Below the pieces are notes generated by a model. That model was not told where the DNA came from, ran no database searches, and worked only from the letters and a program-made list of their open reading frames with translations. From positions 1 to 64,000 of the forward strand of contig CASENE010000072.1 in NCBI GenBank assembly GCA_949289265.1: a DNA stretch of 64,000 nucleotides, read 5' to 3'. Shown here in pieces: positions 45,603 through 53,653 of this stretch. The translations under genes and the position numbers were made by a program. Origin of the DNA: an uncultured Bacteroides sp. (GTDB lineage Bacteria; Bacteroidota; Bacteroidia; Bacteroidales; Bacteroidaceae). Positions within the stretch are counted from its first letter, which is position 1. Every line of letters begins with the position of its first letter.

Positions 45603-47693
45603 ATGGCTAAGACTACCACCAAAAAGAAAGGCTCCCCGGAGGCCTATATCGACCGGGACCTGAGCTGGATGTACTTCAACCGGCGTATCCTGCAGGAAGC
45701 CATGAAGCCGCAAATACCCCTGCTGGAGCGGCTGAGTTTCCTGGGCATCTACTCCAACAACCTCGACGAGTTCTTCCGCGTGCGCATGGCCACCCTGAGT
45801 CGCATAGCCGAGTGCGATGACAAGAGCGTGCGTCGCGAGAGCGAACATGCCGCGCAACTCATCAAGCAAATCACCCGCCTGAACAGCCGCTATGCCAAGG
45901 AATACGAGCAGGCCATCCACGAGGTGACCGTGGCTCTCCAGGCCGAGAACATCTTCCTGCTGAAGGACAACGAGCTGAGCGACGAGCAGCAAGCCTTTGT
46001 CCGCCAGTTCTTCCGCCAGAAGCTCAGCGGCTTTGTCAACCCCGTGTGGCTGTCGGCCGTGCATGAACTGACGGAGGCGGCCGACGACAACATCTTTCTG
46101 GCCGTGAAGCTGCATGCCGGGGCGCGCAAGGCGGCCGATTATGCCCTTATCGAGTTGCCGGTGGCCGTGTGCGGACGCTTCATCCACCTGCCGGACAAGG
46201 AGGGGAAGAGCTATCTGATGTATCTGGACGACGTCATCCGCTTCTGCCTGCCCATGATATTCAGCGGGATGGACTATGCGCACTACGAGGCCTATGCCTT
46301 CAAGTTCACCAAGGACGCCGAGATGGAGATTGACAACGACCTGCGTAACGGCATGCTCCAGAAGATATCCAAGGGAGTGAAGAGCCGCCGCAAGGGAGAC
46401 GCCCTGCGCGTCATCTACGACGCCGGCATGCCCAAAGACCTGCTGAAGCGCGTCATGAACAAGCTGAACCTGGACAAACTGGACACGGTGCAGGCCGGCG
46501 GACGCTATCACAACCACAAAGACCTGATGTCCTTCCCCGACTGCGGCCGCAAGGACTTGAAATACCCTGCCTGGCCTCCCATTGTCAAACCCGAACTGGA
46601 CGAGGACGTCAGCCTCCTGAAGCTCATCCAGCAGCACGACCGCTATATCCACGTGCCCTACCACAGCTTCGACTACTACATCCGCGTCCTCCAGGAGGCC
46701 GCCATCAGCAAGAACGTGAAGAGCATCAAGACCACCCTCTACCGCCTGGCCAAGGGCTCGAAGGTGGTCAACGCCCTCATCAATGCCGCCCGCAACGGCA
46801 AGAAGGTCACGGTGGTCATCGAGCTCTTGGCACGCTTCGACGAGGCGTCCAACATCGGCTGGTCCAAACTGATGCAAGACGCAGGCATACACGTTATCTT
46901 CGGGGTAGAGGGACTGAAGGTGCACAGCAAGATTACGCACATCGGCATGAAGAGCGGGGCCGACATCGCCTGCGTCAGCACCGGCAACTTCCACGAAGGC
47001 AACGCCCGCGTCTACACCGACTTCATGCTGATGACGGCTGCCAAGAACATCGTGGCCGACGTCAACAACGTGTTCAACTTCATCGAAAAGCCCTATACGC
47101 CCGTCCGCTTCAAGGAACTGCTGGTGTCGCCCAACGAGATGAAGAAGAAGTTCCTGAAGCTGATAGACGACGAAATCAAGAACAAACTCTCCGGCAAGCC
47201 CGCCTATATCCGCATGAAGATAAACCATGTCACCGACCCCGTGATGGTGCGCAAGCTCTACGAAGCCTCGGCCGCCGGCGTGCCTGTCGACATGGTGCTG
47301 CGCGGCAACTGCTCGCTGGTGACGGGAGTGCAGGGCCTGAGCGACACGATACGCATCAACGGCATCATCGACCGCTACCTGGAACATTCGCGCATCTTCA
47401 TCTTCGCCGCTGGAGGCGAGGAGAAATGCTTCATCGGCTCGGCCGACTGGATGCCGCGCAACCTGGACAACCGCATCGAGGTGGTCGCCCCCGTCTACGA
47501 CCCTGCCATCAAGGCCGAGCTGCGCACGGTGGTGGACTACGGGCTGCGCGACACTTGTCAGGGACGAGTCGTGGACGGCCACGGCGAAAACCTGCCGTGG
47601 CAGACGGGCGAGGAACGTCCCTTCCGTTCGCAAGAGGAGTTGTACAAGCATTACCTCGCCTTGGAAGAAGAGGGGACAGAACAGTCACAGTGA
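45603..47693 (+). CDS. ppk: Polyphosphate kinase 1
   Basis: Reversible synthesis of polyphosphate from ATP. 696 aa, normal PPK1 length. N-terminal domain with RDLSWMYFNRRILQEA and NNLDEFFRVRMA; the catalytic domain holds phosphorylated His441 in KVHSKITHIG and the second essential His595 in DRYLEHSRIFIF, then CFIGSADWMPRNLDNRIEV. The extreme 3' end (codons for EQSQ) is part of a 23-bp tandem array that runs on past the stop. The exopolyphosphatase gene starts 111 nt later, a common pairing for polyphosphate turnover. Confidence 0.96.
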   Translation: MAKTTTKKKGSPEAYIDRDLSWMYFNRRILQEAMKPQIPLLERLSFLGIYSNNLDEFFRVRMATLSRIAECDDKSVRRESEHAAQLIKQITRLNSRYAKEYEQAIHEVTVALQAENIFLLKDNELSDEQQAFVRQFFRQKLSGFVNPVWLSAVHELTEAADDNIFLAVKLHAGARKAADYALIELPVAVCGRFIHLPDKEGKSYLMYLDDVIRFCLPMIFSGMDYAHYEAYAFKFTKDAEMEIDNDLRNGMLQKISKGVKSRRKGDALRVIYDAGMPKDLLKRVMNKLNLDKLDTVQAGGRYHNHKDLMSFPDCGRKDLKYPAWPPIVKPELDEDVSLLKLIQQHDRYIHVPYHSFDYYIRVLQEAAISKNVKSIKTTLYRLAKGSKVVNALINAARNGKKVTVVIELLARFDEASNIGWSKLMQDAGIHVIFGVEGLKVHSKITHIGMKSGADIACVSTGNFHEGNARVYTDFMLMTAAKNIVADVNNVFNFIEKPYTPVRFKELLVSPNEMKKKFLKLIDDEIKNKLSGKPAYIRMKINHVTDPVMVRKLYEASAAGVPVDMVLRGNCSLVTGVQGLSDTIRINGIIDRYLEHSRIFIFAAGGEEKCFIGSADWMPRNLDNRIEVVAPVYDPAIKAELRTVVDYGLRDTCQGRVVDGHGENLPWQTGEERPFRSQEELYKHYLALEEEGTEQSQ

Positions 47694-47765
47694 CCCTTTG
47701 TCGACAGTCACAGTGACCCTTTGTCAACAGTCACAGTGACCCTTGGCCGGCGGTCGCAGTGGAAG
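47681..47765. repeat. 23-bp tandem repeat overlapping ppk stop
   Basis: ACAGTCACAGTGACCCTT recurs at 47681, 47704 and 47727, with a degenerate copy at 47750, all 23 nt apart. The first unit contains the ppk stop codon, so it supplies the last codons of the gene. The core GTCACAGTGAC is palindromic. Confidence 0.88.
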
Positions 47766-47804
47766 GATTTTTAGGAACAAACAGATATTATATAAGGAGA
47801 AATT

Positions 47805-48716
47805 ATGGGTAAGAAGTGTTATGCCGCCATAGACATCGGCTCCAACGCCGCGCGGCTATTGATTAAACGGGAAGAAGAGAACGAGAACCTGGTCAGCAAG
47901 CGTCTGGCCAAAGTGCTGCTGTTGCGCGTCCCCCTGCGCCTGGGCTTCGACGTATTCGCCCTGGGCAAGCTGTCCGACGAGCGCATGGAGAAGATGCGCC
48001 GCCTGATGAAGGCCTACCGCCAGCTGATGAAGATATACGAGGTGACGGACTACCGGGCCTGTGCCACCTCGGCCATGCGCGATGCGAAGAACGGCAGGGC
48101 GGTTATCAACAAGATACTGAAGGAGACGGGTATCCACATCGAAATCATCGACGGGCAGGAGGAGGCCCGCATGATATACAACAACCACGTGGAATGCCTG
48201 GAGGACCGCACGGGCAACTTCATCTACGTCGACGTGGGCGGCGGCAGTACGGAAATCAACCTCATGGTGAACGGCGAGCTGGTGCAGTCGCTGTCCTACA
48301 ACATCGGCACCGTGCGCACCCTCAGCGGCGCGGTCAAGCCGGAAACGTGGCGGACGATGGAGGATGACTTGGCGCGCCTGACGCAGGGCTTCCGGGGCAT
48401 CAATATCATCGGTTCGGGCGGCAACATCAACAAGCTCTACCGCATGGCCACGGACAAGGACAAGAAGACGCAACGGCTGCCCATCGCCTCCCTGCAAACG
48501 CTCTACGACCAGCTGAAGCCCCTCAGCCCCGAGCAGCGCATGAAGGACTTCGGCCTGAAGGAAGACCGTGCCGACGTCATCGTCCCCGCTGCCGAGATTT
48601 TCCTGACCATCGCCAAGATTGTCAAGGCGGAATACGTGCACGTGCCGGTCATCGGTCTGGCAGACGGTATCATCGACGCCCTCTACCTGCGCGACCAAGA
48701 GAAGAAGGGAAGGTAG
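47805..48716 (+). CDS. Ppx/GppA-family exopolyphosphatase
   Basis: Hydrolyses terminal phosphate from polyphosphate (or pppGpp). 303 aa, the short form with only the two actin-like ATPase subdomains. Motifs: AAIDIGSNAARLLI (phosphate 1), the catalytic-site EIIDGQEEARM and FIYVDVGGGSTEINLM (phosphate 2), then IIGSGGNINKL. A clear AAGGAGA ribosome site precedes the start. Downstream of ppk, so the two genes form a polyphosphate synthesis/degradation pair. Confidence 0.9.
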   Translation: MGKKCYAAIDIGSNAARLLIKREEENENLVSKRLAKVLLLRVPLRLGFDVFALGKLSDERMEKMRRLMKAYRQLMKIYEVTDYRACATSAMRDAKNGRAVINKILKETGIHIEIIDGQEEARMIYNNHVECLEDRTGNFIYVDVGGGSTEINLMVNGELVQSLSYNIGTVRTLSGAVKPETWRTMEDDLARLTQGFRGINIIGSGGNINKLYRMATDKDKKTQRLPIASLQTLYDQLKPLSPEQRMKDFGLKEDRADVIVPAAEIFLTIAKIVKAEYVHVPVIGLADGIIDALYLRDQEKKGR

Positions 48717-48829
48717 GCGCGCCGGTCTCTTTCGGCTGCAAGCTGGGTGCGGAGAGGTTGTGAATTTGACGGAAGTCAAGGCCTGTCCGCGCCCAGTTTT
48801 GTACTTTTGCGGCCAAAAACAGAAGGTAT

Positions 48830-49978
48830 ATGAAGAAGAGTCTGATAGCATTGGCATTCGGCACGCTGGGACTGGGCATCGCCGAGTTTACGATGATGGG
48901 CATCCTGCCTTATGTGGCTGCCGACATGGGCATCAGTATCCCCCGTGCGGGGCATTTCATTTCGGCTTACGCTTTGGGGGTGTGTTGCGGTGCTCCTATT
49001 CTGTTGTGGGCGCGCAAGTTTCCGCTGAAGTACACCTTGCTGGGGCTGATGGCCCTGATGATGGTGGGCAACCTGTGCGCCGCCGCTTCCTCCGGCTATT
49101 GGATGCTGCTGGCCTCCCGCTTTGTGTCGGGTTTGCCCCACGGGGCCTATTTCGGCGTGGCTTCCATCGTGGCGGCGCGTCTGGCCGACGAAGGCAAGGG
49201 GGCGTCGGCCGTGTCCATCATGATTGCGGGCATGACCGTGGCCAATCTCTTCGGCGTGCCGCTGGGCACTTCTTTGAGTCATCTCCTTTCCTGGCGGGTC
49301 ACCTTCTTGCTGGTGGGCTGCTGGGGACTTATCATCCTTTATTATATCTGGCGATGGGTGCCTCATGTGGAGGGACTGAAGGACACGGGGTTCAAGGGGC
49401 AGTTCCGTTTCCTGCGGAAGCCGGCACCTTGGCTCATTCTGGGCGCTACGGCCCTGGGCAACGGGGGCGTGTTCTGCTGGTACAGTTATATCAACCCGAT
49501 GCTGACCGAGGTCTCCGGCTTCAGTGCCGAGAGCATCACTCCGCTTATGGTGCTGGCAGGTTTTGGCATGGTGGCTGGCAATCTGATTAGCGGCCGTCTG
49601 TCCGACCGCTTCACTCCCGGGCGCGTGGGCATGGTGGTGCAGGGTCTGATATGTGTCACCCTCCTGCTCATCTTCTTCCTTTCCCCTTACCCTTGGTGTG
49701 CAGCCTTGCTGATGGCGCTTTGCACGGCCGGGCTCTTTGCCGTGTCCAGTCCGGAGCAGGTCTTGATGATTCGCGTGGCTCCGGGCGGAGAGATGCTGGG
49801 AGGGGCTGCCGTGCAGATGGCGTTCAACTTGGGGAATGCCGTCGGGGCTTATGTGGGCGGTCTGGCAGTGTCGGGCGGATACCGTTATCCGGCTTTGTCG
49901 GGCGTGCCTTTCGCGCTTGTCGGTTTTGCCTTGTTCTACGTATTCTACAAGAAGTATCAGGCAGACTATCAGGAGTAG
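48830..49978 (+). CDS. MFS transporter, DHA1/AraJ-like
   Basis: Twelve-helix major facilitator, 382 aa. N-terminal LGLGIAEFTMMGILPYVAADMG is the signature of AraJ/sugar-efflux-like exporters; the loop 2-3 motif is degenerate (LLWARKFPLKYT), SRFVSGLPHGAYFG is TM4 and GRLSDRFTPGRVG the second-half loop motif. The probable role is efflux of a sugar or drug; the substrate is unknown. A -7 box TACTTTTG lies at 48802-48809, without a consensus -33 box. Confidence 0.9.
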   Translation: MKKSLIALAFGTLGLGIAEFTMMGILPYVAADMGISIPRAGHFISAYALGVCCGAPILLWARKFPLKYTLLGLMALMMVGNLCAAASSGYWMLLASRFVSGLPHGAYFGVASIVAARLADEGKGASAVSIMIAGMTVANLFGVPLGTSLSHLLSWRVTFLLVGCWGLIILYYIWRWVPHVEGLKDTGFKGQFRFLRKPAPWLILGATALGNGGVFCWYSYINPMLTEVSGFSAESITPLMVLAGFGMVAGNLISGRLSDRFTPGRVGMVVQGLICVTLLLIFFLSPYPWCAALLMALCTAGLFAVSSPEQVLMIRVAPGGEMLGGAAVQMAFNLGNAVGAYVGGLAVSGGYRYPALSGVPFALVGFALFYVFYKKYQADYQE

Positions 49979-50025
49979 TCAGTACTGAGTAGTCTTTCCT
50001 CTTTTCCTTACGACGGACAGGCGGC

Positions 50026-50400
50026 CTATTTCCGGAAGGCTTTCTTCCTGTCCTTCATGATGTCGTCTTTATTCTCCAGCGCCCATCCTATCAGTGCGTT
50101 GATGTGTGGGAGCAAGGAGTATGTCCGCGGTGTCAACGCATACTCCACTCTGGGTGGAACTTCGGGGTATACCGTTCGGGTGACGTAGCCGTCGTCTTCC
50201 AAAGTGCGCAGGGTCACTGTCAGCATCTTCTGCGAGATGTCGGGTATTTCACGCTGCAGTTCCTTAAACCGTATCCGTTCCTTGTCTGCCTTGTTGAGCG
50301 TGTAGATGACCAACAGCGACCATTTGTTGCAAAGCCGGGCCAGAATGTTCCGTATCGGGCAGTCCGGGAATAAAGCGTCTTCTACCATTGTCCTATTCAT
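50026..50400 (-). CDS. HxlR-family winged-helix regulator
   Basis: 124-aa transcription factor of the HxlR/DUF24 group. The start at 50400 (MNRTMVEDAL) matches family length; a longer open frame would overlap the promoter. The N-terminal Cys at CPIRNILARLCNKWSLLVIY is the conserved Cys that senses thiol or quinone stress in several relatives. It is followed by the winged-helix region FKELQREIPDISQKMLTVTLRTLEDDGYV and PPRVEYALT. It is divergent from the NTF2-like/MBL-like pair, and an inverted repeat in the shared intergenic DNA is a candidate operator. Confidence 0.93.
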   Translation of the reverse strand: MNRTMVEDALFPDCPIRNILARLCNKWSLLVIYTLNKADKERIRFKELQREIPDISQKMLTVTLRTLEDDGYVTRTVYPEVPPRVEYALTPRTYSLLPHINALIGWALENKDDIMKDRKKAFRK

Positions 50401-50426
50401 AATGTATTGTATTTTATATCGCTCTA

Positions 50427-50457
50427 CAAAGGTAAGCAAATCCCCTTTAAGCCGCAA
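50427..50457 (-). promoter_or_regulatory. Promoter of HxlR gene
   Basis: Minus strand: TTG (50457-50455), 20 nt spacing and TACCTTTG (50434-50427), 27 nt from the start codon. Confidence 0.7.
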
Positions 50458-50515
50458 GAAACTTTTTTCCAAAATATTTCTACTTCCAACTTGCTCACGC
50501 CCAACAATAGTTACC

Positions 50516-50552
50516 TGCACGTAAGTAATTGATGCCTAGGTACCTACTTGCA
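50516..50552 (+). promoter_or_regulatory. Candidate HxlR operator
   Basis: Inverted repeat TGCACGTAAGTA (50516-50527) and TACCTACTTGCA (50541-50552), 10 of 12 positions symmetric, with a 13-nt spacer. The right arm covers the -33 TTG of the divergent promoter. Placement suits repression of the NTF2-like/MBL-like operon. Confidence 0.6.
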
Positions 50553-50578
50553 CGGTAGAATTCCTCTTCCTAAATTTG
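50548..50578 (+). promoter_or_regulatory. Promoter of NTF2-like/MBL-like operon
   Basis: TTG (50548-50550), 20 nt spacing and TAAATTTG (50571-50578), 62 nt before the start codon. The -33 box lies in the candidate operator. Confidence 0.7.
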
Positions 50579-50639
50579 CAGCGTCAAAAGGCCCGGAAGC
50601 CTTTGACTAAATTGCAAGAACTCTAAAAATAAGTGACGT

Positions 50640-51134
50640 ATGAAGAAGGTAACAAGTCGGAAGGTCGTCTTTGGCGTGGCCATCCTTGCCACGCTTGCCG
50701 GCTGCGCAATGAAGACAGAGCCATCCGTTTCCGTCGACCGGGAAAAGGACAAAGCAGCCATCGAACAACTGATAGGGCAATATGTGGAAAGCATCAACCG
50801 GTGTGACACCGCGCTGGTCAATAGAATCTGGTCGCACGGTGCCTACGTCTCTTTCATAGGCCCCAGCGGCTATTATTCGACTTACCGGGAAATCAGAGAC
50901 AGCCTGGTGACCGGGGTGTTCGGCACTTGGTTTACCCAACGCCGGTTGCAAAAGGATGAACTGAAAGTCCATGTGGGCGATAGCGCGGCGTGGTCGGAAT
51001 TTACCTGGGTGTTCGACGCTACAAGGACAGACGGTGCCGCACACCATGCCCGGGGGCGGGAAACGCAAATATTCGAGAAGGGTACGGACGGGAAATGGCG
51101 GTTGGTGCATATCCATTATTCCGCCGTGCAATAA
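50640..51134 (+). CDS. SnoaL/NTF2-like lipoprotein
   Basis: 164 aa with signal peptide and lipobox LAGC (Cys about 22). The remainder is a cone-shaped NTF2-like fold: DKAAIEQLIGQYVESINRCD, then IWSHGAYVSFIGPSG and the C-terminal GKWRLVHIHYSA strand typical of SnoaL/DUF4440 proteins. The exact ligand or activity is unknown. It is controlled by the divergent HxlR regulator, and an MBL-like secreted protein follows 59 nt later; a role in detoxifying a reactive compound is an inference. Confidence 0.82.
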   Translation: MKKVTSRKVVFGVAILATLAGCAMKTEPSVSVDREKDKAAIEQLIGQYVESINRCDTALVNRIWSHGAYVSFIGPSGYYSTYREIRDSLVTGVFGTWFTQRRLQKDELKVHVGDSAAWSEFTWVFDATRTDGAAHHARGRETQIFEKGTDGKWRLVHIHYSAVQ

Positions 51135-51193
51135 CTTCCCCGGAGACGGGCATCTTAATGTGGAATCAGCAAGAACTATAAACAACAACAGCA

Positions 51194-52027
51194 ATGAAAA
51201 AAGCATTATTTATTCTATTCAATCTCTTGACAATGACAGTTATGGCACAGACAAAAGGACGTTTTGAGGTGTACGACCTCGGCAATTTCAAGCTGCACGT
51301 CTATTATACCAACGACGTGATGGCAGACGCAAGTTACATCATCGAGGGAGAGGATTCCCTGGTTACGATGGAGCATCCCTTGTTCAAGGACAATGTAAGC
51401 GAGTTCAACCATTACATCGAAAGCCTGGGCAAGCCTGTTGGGAAAACCATTTCCGACTATCATGTCGGCGGGACGGGAGCGCACGCCCAGGTGATGGCCG
51501 AAGGTATGGAGCAGTTTACCAAAGGCCCCATTTACGGCGGGATGATGAAGGGCTTCGAGCAGATGTGGGGCGATACGATGACGGAAATGCCTACGGGTGC
51601 CGTCACGGAAGTGCCTTTCGGCACGACGCAGACTTGGGCGGGCGTGACGTTCGAGTTCCGCCGCGGAGCGTCCAGCGACTTTCCCGCTGCCAGCCTCCTG
51701 ATAGGAGGGAAGGCCTATTACACGCACTGGACTCCGGCCAGGGCTCATGTCAGCCACTTGCAGGTGTCTTCTCCGGCTGCCGTGGATGCTGAAATCGCCG
51801 AGGCGGAGAACTCTTTGGCTTCCGGCGCGGAGTTGTTCATCGGGGGACATGGCGGCGCGGCAAAGCGCGACGCCGTGGAGTTCAAAACCGCTTACCTGAA
51901 GAAGATGAAAGAGCTGCTTGCCGCAAACCGGACGGCAGAGGCTTTTGTAGACGCCATGAAGCAAGCCTATCCCGGTTTGCCCGGCGAAGCAGGCCTGGAA
52001 ACCTTGGGCAAGGCGTTGTATAAATAG
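51194..52027 (+). CDS. Secreted metallo-beta-lactamase-like protein lacking usual metal motif
   Basis: 277 aa with a signal peptide (to about VMAQ). The pattern (ASYIIEGEDSLVTMEHPLF, a strand-turn after it, SLLIGGKAYYTHWTP, and ELFIGGHGGAAKRDAVEFKTAYL) resembles MBL-fold hydrolases, but the place where HxHxDH is expected reads SDYHVGGTGAHAQ. Either metal binding is altered or the fold assignment is wrong. It is probably in the HxlR-controlled operon. A hairpin terminator follows at 52052-52092. Confidence 0.65.
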   Translation: MKKALFILFNLLTMTVMAQTKGRFEVYDLGNFKLHVYYTNDVMADASYIIEGEDSLVTMEHPLFKDNVSEFNHYIESLGKPVGKTISDYHVGGTGAHAQVMAEGMEQFTKGPIYGGMMKGFEQMWGDTMTEMPTGAVTEVPFGTTQTWAGVTFEFRRGASSDFPAASLLIGGKAYYTHWTPARAHVSHLQVSSPAAVDAEIAEAENSLASGAELFIGGHGGAAKRDAVEFKTAYLKKMKELLAANRTAEAFVDAMKQAYPGLPGEAGLETLGKALYK

Positions 52028-52051
52028 ACGGATATATCCCTGACGGGACGG

Positions 52052-52092
52052 CTTCGGACGGTGCGCAGTGGGCTTGCCGTCCGAAGTTTTTT
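52052..52092 (+). terminator. Terminator after MBL-like gene
   Basis: 10-bp stem CTTCGGACGG (52052-52061) with 52077-52086, 15-nt loop, then six T residues. Confidence 0.8.
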
Positions 52093-52107
52093 GTATAGTA
52101 ACTCCAC

Positions 52108-52198
52108 CGAGCGGGGAGTACTACGCCAGCCGGCTGGGACTCTATTGCCAGCGACCGGGAATTACTATGCCACTAAATGCTGAATTACAGTCTGTTGG
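52108..52198 (-). repeat. 22-bp tandem repeat array D (dispersed family)
   Basis: Three 22-bp units (52108-52129, 52130-52151, 52152-52173) with a partial one before them, then the leader 52174-52198, whose complement is CCAACAGACTGTAATTCAGC then ATTTA. It sits in the 425-nt gap before a small lipoprotein gene, leader toward that gene. Confidence 0.8.
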
Positions 52199-52452
52199 GC
52201 AAGGCTCCAAATGCCGGCGGGTGGCAATGCGGCGGGTGCAGGATGCTAATATTTATTGCTTTTCTTTTTTCATTAGGTTTATTTTTCTACCTTTGCGAAA
52301 GGTTTGTCTGGCAGAACCATGCCGTCGGCGGAAGATTTTCCGGTAAAGCAGACAGGCCTGAAACACTTGGAACTGAACACTTAACTTTAAAAGAGCTGAT
52401 AAACCCAAGAGCCCGGCGCTTGGTTTAAAGGCGGAAAAAACAGAAAGACGTT

Positions 52453-52863
52453 ATGAAACAGATGAATGTATGGCGGGTATTGCTGTTGTGCTTACTGACC
52501 CTGTCGTTTGCTTCGTGTGGCGACGACGTGTATTATACGCTGAAGAACTCGGACGAGGACTTGTGCGACAAGTTCTGGATAACGAGTTACGAGGAAGGAG
52601 AGGTTTCCTGCTCCTATCAACTTAATTTCTTTTCCGGGGGAAAAGGCGAGGAAAGACTGTCGCGACCTGTGTCCACCGGTACGGAGGTTACTTACAAGGA
52701 GATAAACTGGCGTTGGACGGACGACAGCAAGGAATGCCTGCAATGGTCTTATACGGATGGAAGCGTGAGATACCTGGAGAATGTGTGGGTGCGCCAGCAC
52801 TACCTTTCGGGAGAGTTGGACGGGAAGCAACTGGTGTTTGTGGAGTCCGGCTACCAGCATTGA
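52453..52863 (+). CDS. Small lipoprotein of unknown function
   Basis: 136 aa. Signal peptide and lipobox FASC (Cys about 22), then about 115 residues rich in aromatic and charged residues (EINWRWTDDSKECLQWSYTDG), likely all-beta. I do not recognise a family. A -7 box TACCTTTG lies at 52288-52295, and a terminator follows the stop, so it appears to be a single-gene unit. Array D lies directly upstream of its promoter. Confidence 0.7.
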   Translation: MKQMNVWRVLLLCLLTLSFASCGDDVYYTLKNSDEDLCDKFWITSYEEGEVSCSYQLNFFSGGKGEERLSRPVSTGTEVTYKEINWRWTDDSKECLQWSYTDGSVRYLENVWVRQHYLSGELDGKQLVFVESGYQH

Positions 52864-52897
52864 GCAGGGCTTTCCTTCCGGCCCCGGCAAGAAATGG

Positions 52898-52932
52898 AGT
52901 GTGCTTCGCAGCGAGCGGAGCACACTTTTTTT
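52898..52932. terminator. Terminator between lipoprotein and convergent barrel gene
   Basis: 12-bp stem with one mismatch (52898-52909 AGTGTGCTTCGC with 52915-52926) and a T tract to 52932 that touches the stop codon of the convergent gene. Confidence 0.78.
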
Positions 52933-53626
52933 ATTTGCTGATGTCGAACAAGTAGGTGATTTTCGCGGTGATAGTCCCGTTGGCCGAGCGTGCGAAATAG
53001 TCTTTCTTGGTGCTGGCGTAGAAGTCGGCCAAGCCAAAATAATAGCGTCCTTCCACTAAGAAATTGCCTGCACGGGTGCGCAACTCCACGCCCAGTCCTC
53101 CGGTGATGCCATAGTCGAACTTATTGTCAATGGCCTTGCCGTGTTGCTCTGTCTCCACGTAGGGCATGCTCTCCAGCATCCCTTCCATATCGCCCGATTG
53201 CTTTTCCGGGTCTCCGATGAGAAAGCCTATCTGGGGCCCGATATTCAGGAACACCTGCACGCCGCGGTCCTTGCCAAAGGCCAGGTGGGCCAGAAAGGGT
53301 ATCTCCACGTAGTTCATGGTACGCGTGTAGTGCACGTCGGGATATTGCTCGTAGAACTCATCCCAGCCTCGTTGGGAGAAGTTCACCTCCAGCTGCGCGC
53401 CGCAAATCATGCTGAAGTATTTCTCGCAGATATACCGTGCCGTCAGTCCGGCGTTGATGCCCATCAGGTTCTTTTGTTCCACAGACGGGCTGAAACTTAC
53501 CCGGTTCAGGTTGATGCCCCCGTTTACTCCCAGTGCGAAGTTATAGCGTTGTTCGCCCACTTGGGCCTGCAGCGCGGAGAACGTGGCGAAGGCGAGGAGG
53601 GCGGCGAGGATGATTCTTGTTTTCAT
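52931..53626 (-). CDS. PorT-family outer-membrane beta-barrel protein
   Basis: 231 aa with signal peptide ending LQAQ. Alternating hydrophobic strands (FALGVNGGINLNRVSF, GLTARYICEKYFSMICGAQLEVNF, NYVEIPFLAHLAFG, VFLNIGPQIGFLIG, GLGVELRTRAGNFLVEGRYYFGL) fit the eight-stranded PorT/OMP_b-brl_2 barrels common in Bacteroidetes. Its function is unknown; some relatives help secretion. The LysM-protein gene lies just upstream on the same strand (27-nt gap), so the two are probably co-transcribed. Confidence 0.85.
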   Translation of the reverse strand: MKTRIILAALLAFATFSALQAQVGEQRYNFALGVNGGINLNRVSFSPSVEQKNLMGINAGLTARYICEKYFSMICGAQLEVNFSQRGWDEFYEQYPDVHYTRTMNYVEIPFLAHLAFGKDRGVQVFLNIGPQIGFLIGDPEKQSGDMEGMLESMPYVETEQHGKAIDNKFDYGITGGLGVELRTRAGNFLVEGRYYFGLADFYASTKKDYFARSANGTITAKITYLFDISK

Positions 53627-53653
53627 CGGTGCAAACAGTTGATAGGTTCAGGA

